Positions 19,349 through 23,177 of a DNA stretch of 23,177 bases are shown piece after piece. The notes beneath the pieces were generated by a model, which worked only from the letters and a program-made list of their open reading frames with translations, searched no databases and was not told where the DNA came from. Source of the DNA: a virus; IMG/VR virus record IMGVR_UViG_3300037247_000468, positions 1 through 23,177 of that record; one strand, 5' to 3'. The position numbers and the translations under genes were made by a program. Numbering within the stretch: the stretch's first letter is position 1; each line of letters starts with the position of its first letter.

Positions 19349-20914
19349 ATGTATTTAGGTGATTTCAAGGAAGACGGCGACGTTTTCTTCAAATTCACAA
19401 CCCGAGCTTTTGCCACGGGCATCCCTACGGTCTTGGCCAACACGCCTGTCTTGTCGGTCTTTATCGACGAAAATACGACCGGGAAGACGACCGCAGAGAC
19501 TTATTTCGATCTGGACGTGTCACTTGGCAGCATCGTTGGCTACAATAATGTACGGATTGATTTGAGTGGCGATGCGTTTTTTGCCACGGGCGGTGACTAT
19601 TCAGTTGTTATCACCACAGGCACGGTCGATAGCGTATCTGTGGTTGGTGAGGTAGTTGGTACATTTAGCATCGAGAACCGTTCGATGGGCCAGCCGGTAG
19701 GCTCAACTCTTTCGGATGATATTGCGGCGATTAAGTCTGAGACGGCGCTTATCGTGGCCGACACCAGCGAAACACAGGGTAAACTCCCCACCAACAAGTT
19801 CATGGGGAGTTCTGACGGAGCCGACGACGACGGAAACATAAATTCCATCCTGGCTGGTACGGTGACAAACGCACAGGGCACCGATGTTGCCACTGACGTT
19901 GCAGCCATGATTGATGTTAATAACAGAGTGGACGTTGGCGCATTTCTGGGTACGGCTGTTGCGGCAGCAACGGCTAGTGGGGAAGTCAACGCCAACGTGA
20001 CGGAACTTGGCGGTGTGGTGCAGTCCCTGACGGACCTCAAGGATTTTGCCGATGCTGGCTATGATCCAGGGACGAACAAGATCACGGGTTGTGTGCTGAC
20101 AGATACCGTTACCACAGTTACCAATCAACTCTCGGCGGCGACCATCGCGAACCAGGTGTGGGACACGGATGCAACAGGCCGTCAATCAGCCGGCTCATTC
20201 GGTCAAGCCATTGGCGATCCAGGCGCGAATGCGGAGACAATGTACGATGCCGTTATAACTGACGCAGCGGGTACAAATGTTGCTGTAGATGTTGTTGCCG
20301 TGAAGGCAGAGACCGTAAATATCCTAGCTGACACAGACGACATTGGTGTAGCCGGTGCTGGCCTGACCGATCTCGGTGGCATGTCTGACGGCATGAAGAC
20401 CGAGGTGGAGAGTGAAGTCAATGATGGCTTGGTGGCACTTGGCCTAGATCATCTCCTCGGAGCCTCCGTGACGGGCACCGATATCACCGACAACAGCATC
20501 ATCGCAAAGCTAGTTTCGAAAGAGGCCACGGCGGACTGGGACGACTTTGTAAACACCACGGATAGCCTCCAGGCCATACGCGATCGTGGCGACGCGGAGT
20601 GGATTACAGCAACAGGCTTCTCAACACATAATGCGGCGGCTGTCTGGTCGGTCGCTACACGGGTTCTGACGGCCAACACCAATCTGAATGATATCAGTGT
20701 CTCGGACATCCTAACAACACAAATGACAGAGGCATACGCGGCCAACGGTGTGGCTCCAACTCTGGCACAGTGCATGTTTGCTATTCATCAGTTTAAGATG
20801 CAGCATGGCATATCGGGTACGGCTTGGACGGTGCGGAAATTGGACAACACCACCACGGCATTCGTTGTCACTCTCGACGATGCGACGAACCCAACCGACG
20901 CCAAGAGGGTCTGA
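19349..20914 (+). CDS. Fibre-like structural protein
   Basis: This 521-residue protein starts MYLGDFKEDGDVFFKFTTRA directly after the previous stop. The N-terminal beta domain (F-F-K-F-T-T-R-A-F-A-T-G-I-P-T-V-L; G-G-D-Y-S-V-V-I-T-T-G; G-T-F-S-I-E-N-R) is followed by a repetitive helical middle (DDIAAIKSETALIVADT; VAVDVVAVKAETVNILADT). The C-terminal domain contains Y-A-A-N-G-V-A-P-T-L-A-Q and T-V-R-K-L-D-N-T-T-T-A-F. I recognise this domain pattern from many phage structural and fibre proteins in environmental sequences, without a firm family name. It is probably a trimeric appendage or receptor-binding protein. Confidence 0.7.
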   Translation: MYLGDFKEDGDVFFKFTTRAFATGIPTVLANTPVLSVFIDENTTGKTTAETYFDLDVSLGSIVGYNNVRIDLSGDAFFATGGDYSVVITTGTVDSVSVVGEVVGTFSIENRSMGQPVGSTLSDDIAAIKSETALIVADTSETQGKLPTNKFMGSSDGADDDGNINSILAGTVTNAQGTDVATDVAAMIDVNNRVDVGAFLGTAVAAATASGEVNANVTELGGVVQSLTDLKDFADAGYDPGTNKITGCVLTDTVTTVTNQLSAATIANQVWDTDATGRQSAGSFGQAIGDPGANAETMYDAVITDAAGTNVAVDVVAVKAETVNILADTDDIGVAGAGLTDLGGMSDGMKTEVESEVNDGLVALGLDHLLGASVTGTDITDNSIIAKLVSKEATADWDDFVNTTDSLQAIRDRGDAEWITATGFSTHNAAAVWSVATRVLTANTNLNDISVSDILTTQMTEAYAANGVAPTLAQCMFAIHQFKMQHGISGTAWTVRKLDNTTTAFVVTLDDATNPTDAKRV

Positions 20915-21081
20915 TGGCAATTCGCACCGTTGTTACGCGAGGCTTCGGAAATGGGACCTTCAATGGCACCATCGCGCTAGTTGTCACTCGTGGCTATGGG
21001 GCGGGTGCTGCTGTGACCGCCGGAACCCGCCGTCAGCGCCAGATCAAGTCCTTGACCCGTTCACGCCGAAGACGTAGGTGA
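20914..21081 (+). CDS. 55-aa protein with Arg-rich tail
   Basis: The protein starts MAIRTVVTRGFGNGTFNGTI at an ATG overlapping the previous stop (TGATG). After V-V-T-R-G-Y it becomes strongly basic, ending TRRQRQIKSLTRSRRRRR. The repeat V-V-T-R-G-F/Y suggests a small duplicated motif. Such tails can bind nucleic acid or an acidic partner. No function is known. Confidence 0.6.
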   Translation: MAIRTVVTRGFGNGTFNGTIALVVTRGYGAGAAVTAGTRRQRQIKSLTRSRRRRR

Positions 21082-21085
21082 GAAA

Positions 21086-22357
21086 ATGGCTGTATTCACA
21101 CCAGAGGTGAGTCAGACGGTCCAAATTGAGGCCGCCAACAGCCATAGTATCGATGCCTCTGGCCGCTGGCGAGTCTCAAATCCCCAAACCCTCTTTGACT
21201 CGAAATTGACGGGGATAGACAATGCGCCGCTGTTTTGGGATGAGCAGCTTGAAAGCGGCACGATGGCGACGACCACGCCAACAGCCGACAAACCGTATAT
21301 CGATTTCACCAGCAGCGATACAACGGCGGGAAAGCGGACGCGACAGACCTTTCGCAGATTCAATTATCAGCCCGGCAAGGGCCAGCAGATAAAGATGACG
21401 GGCATTCTTGAACTTGCGAACGGGACCAAGACGGGATGCGAAAGGCGTATAGGGCCTCATGATGATAACAACGGGGCATTCTTTGAATCCGACGCTGGGG
21501 TGGTAGGCGTCACGCTGCGTTCCCACGATTCAGGATCAACAGTTGACACCACGGTTGCCCAAGCAAGCTGGAACCTCGACAACATGGACGGCGATAACGA
21601 CACCGAAAACCCGTCAGGGCTCACTCTTGACACTACAAAAGAGCAGATTTTCGTTATCGACTTTCAGTGGCTTTCCGCGGGTCCTGTTCGGTTTGGTTTG
21701 GAAATCGGTGCCGTTATTATTTACGTCCATGAAGTCACGGCTGCCAACGCGGCGACAATTCCGTGGGCCAGCACGCCTAATCTTCCGCTTCGATATCAGA
21801 TTATCACGACGACCGATTCCGGCGTTTGCTCGATGCGCTGCATTTGTTCGGTTGTTGTCTCGGAAGGTGGAACGGATGATCTCGGCATATTAAGGTATAA
21901 GTCAACGGCTGGTGCGGCGGTAACGACGGATGCGGAAAACTCACTATTCGCTGTTGTCGGGGTACGGTTGAAGTCAACGCATGTGGGCACAACCATCCGC
22001 ATGATCCGGGCCGCGCTGCAAATCCATACGGCTCTTGAATTTGCCGAATGGGTGGTTCTTTTCAACCCCACCGTGGCGGGCACTTTTACCTATAGCAATT
22101 TGGTGAACAGTTCGGTTCAGACGGCCCTGGGGGCTACTGCGAACACGGTGACGAACGGTATTGAAAACGCTGGGGGGTATGTCGAATCCGATAAAAAGGG
22201 CGGCGGGAGCATAGACGAGGCAGTGGGCAACGCACTGACCTTGGGGGTTGCGATCGACGGCACGACGCTTGATACAATTGTGCTTTGTGTCCGTCCTATC
22301 GGGGGTGTTTCGGCGATGGACATAGAGGGTTCGCTGACGTGGCGTGAGTTGATTTAA
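21086..22357 (+). CDS. Conserved virion structural protein
   Basis: This 423-residue protein starts MAVFTPEVSQTVQIEAANSH; AGGTGAG lies a few bases upstream of the ATG. The hallmarks are R-Q-T-F-R-R-F-N-Y-Q-P-G-K-G-Q, then F-V-I-D-F-Q-W-L-S-A-G-P-V-R-F-G and I-I-Y-V-H-E, followed by L-P-L-R-Y-Q-I. I recognise this pattern from structural proteins of many environmental and marine phages, usually annotated as hypothetical. It is likely exposed on the virion as a capsid or tail appendage. The precise role is unknown. Confidence 0.75.
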   Translation: MAVFTPEVSQTVQIEAANSHSIDASGRWRVSNPQTLFDSKLTGIDNAPLFWDEQLESGTMATTTPTADKPYIDFTSSDTTAGKRTRQTFRRFNYQPGKGQQIKMTGILELANGTKTGCERRIGPHDDNNGAFFESDAGVVGVTLRSHDSGSTVDTTVAQASWNLDNMDGDNDTENPSGLTLDTTKEQIFVIDFQWLSAGPVRFGLEIGAVIIYVHEVTAANAATIPWASTPNLPLRYQIITTTDSGVCSMRCICSVVVSEGGTDDLGILRYKSTAGAAVTTDAENSLFAVVGVRLKSTHVGTTIRMIRAALQIHTALEFAEWVVLFNPTVAGTFTYSNLVNSSVQTALGATANTVTNGIENAGGYVESDKKGGGSIDEAVGNALTLGVAIDGTTLDTIVLCVRPIGGVSAMDIEGSLTWRELI

Positions 22358-22695
22358 TGACGTTAATTGGGACGACACTTGGGCAGTTGAGGCCCGGAAA
22401 CACGACAGCGGTCAGCGTCTATTCGCCGCCGAGCACGACACAGGCGCAGATCACAAAGATTGTTGTCTGCAATACGGCTGCGACCACCCAGAAATTTCGC
22501 ATCTTTCTTGACCACGATGGCACAACTTATGACGAGACTACGGCGCTGTTCTGGGATATAGTGACGCCTACCGATACAACAGTTGAGATCGATGGAGATT
22601 GGTGGATGACTGACAGCGCGGGGAACCTTGCAGTGAGAACGGATAGCGCCAGTGCCTTCACGTTTACCGTTTTCGGAGCGGAGCATCAGGTATGA
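22357..22695 (+). CDS. 112-aa small beta virion protein
   Basis: The protein starts MTLIGTTLGQLRPGNTTAVS by TAATG overlap with the previous gene. It contains Y-S-P-P-S-T-T-Q-A-Q-I-T-K-I-V-V-C-N-T, then F-L-D-H-D-G-T-T-Y-D-E-T-T-A-L-F. This is a recurring pattern in small phage structural proteins that often accompany the gene type upstream. The fold is probably a small beta sandwich. No enzyme motif is seen. Confidence 0.7.
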   Translation: MTLIGTTLGQLRPGNTTAVSVYSPPSTTQAQITKIVVCNTAATTQKFRIFLDHDGTTYDETTALFWDIVTPTDTTVEIDGDWWMTDSAGNLAVRTDSASAFTFTVFGAEHQV

Positions 22696-23177
22696 GTAGC
22701 ACCAGTCAAGTCACTGATTTCAGCGATCTCTACACGGATTTGTCCAATCGTGTGAGAATCCAGACGGGTGTGACCGCGAGCGAAAATCAGGCCAAGCGCT
22801 ACATCAACACCGGCTTGCAAGACATGCACATAGGGTTTCAAGAGGGCTTCACTTGGGCGGAACGTGTAGGCGAACTGGTCACACAGCCTCAATATACCAC
22901 CGGGACACTTTCGATCGATCAGGGTTCTACCACTCTGACCGGCTCAAGCACGCTCTGGAATACTAACAATGCCTTTAACGTGGCAAATATGCGCGCTGGG
23001 GGTAAGATCGTGATCGACGGCGGGGTTGAGGTGTACGAGATAGCTTCTGTCTCCGGCGATACTGCGGCGGTGCTGACTGCTACGTATACTCAGTCGGATG
23101 CCAGCGCGGTTTCTTACGTCTATTTCGAGGACGAATACGCGCTCGATTCGGACTTCCTGCGGCCCGTGAGTTTCAAC
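22692..23177 (+). CDS. Head-tail adaptor, gp53-like, cut by window edge
   Basis: The first 162 residues are visible, starting MSSTSQVTDFSDLYTDLSNR by ATGA overlap. The opening D-F-S-D-L-Y-T-D-L-S-N-R-V-R-I-Q-T-G and K-R-Y-I-N-T-G-L-Q-D-M match what I know of the phage adaptor (gp53-like) family: a small helical domain, here followed by beta strands (G-T-L-S-I-D-Q-G-S-T-T-L-T-G). Adaptors dock the tail to the portal. The frame is still open at the last base, so the 3' end lies outside the window. The beta insertion after residue 65 could be a decoration domain. Confidence 0.7.
   Translation, partial: MSSTSQVTDFSDLYTDLSNRVRIQTGVTASENQAKRYINTGLQDMHIGFQEGFTWAERVGELVTQPQYTTGTLSIDQGSTTLTGSSTLWNTNNAFNVANMRAGGKIVIDGGVEVYEIASVSGDTAAVLTATYTQSDASAVSYVYFEDEYALDSDFLRPVSFN

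Noticed and set aside
1-23177. CRISPR array, insertion sequence or integrase/attachment site
   Set aside because: No regularly spaced repeats, transposase motifs, terminal inverted repeats or recombinase gene were found.

Overview
The window looks like a stretch of a tailed double-stranded DNA bacteriophage (Caudoviricetes) or prophage. It holds a packaging and head-assembly block in the usual order: TerS-like protein, large terminase, portal, scaffold, decoration-like protein, major capsid protein. Genes are tightly packed with ATGA, TGATG and GTGA overlaps. No integrase, replication, lysis or tail-tape-measure gene is visible, and both edges cut a gene. GC content is moderately high. An alphaproteobacterial host is my guess from composition and from the style of the small proteins; the sequence does not prove it.

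Layout. Positions 1-1327, minus strand: five small accessory genes, each with its own strong Shine-Dalgarno, separated by two kinds of repeated leader module; one gene carries an in-frame amber codon. Positions 1366-1450: a divergent promoter and operator region in front of a ribbon-helix-helix regulator. Positions 1445-2609, plus strand: the regulator, a helical protein, a small protein with a Tat-like N-terminus and three very small ORFs. Positions 2610-3146: 537 bases without a convincing gene, rich in inverted and direct repeats plus a G-run tract. Positions 3147-9501: a small protein, a structured intergenic RNA candidate with tRNA T-arm-like hairpins, the packaging genes, the portal and two small proteins, ending in an intrinsic terminator. 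Positions 9637-12371: scaffold, a Cys-rich small protein, a decoration-like protein and the major capsid protein. Positions 12386-22357: an unusually long run of small basic proteins, a beta-helix protein, two LamG/concanavalin-like proteins, coiled-coil and fibre-like proteins and a freestanding HNH endonuclease. Positions 22357-23177: a small beta protein and the start of a gp53-like head-tail adaptor.

How the genes work together. TerS and TerL package DNA through the portal into a procapsid built from scaffold and major capsid protein. The roughly 10-kb cassette between capsid and adaptor genes is the most unusual part. It encodes several carbohydrate-recognition-type folds where most phages have adaptors directly, and could supply capsid decoration or receptor-binding appendages. 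The divergent regulator probably controls the left accessory operon and itself.

Best candidates for something undescribed are the T-arm-like intergenic elements (3471-3590 and a related one at 13007-13075), the repeat/hairpin-rich non-coding block at 2610-3146, the covarying intercistronic hairpins of the left operon, the amber-interrupted gene, and the capsid-adjacent glycan-binding cassette.
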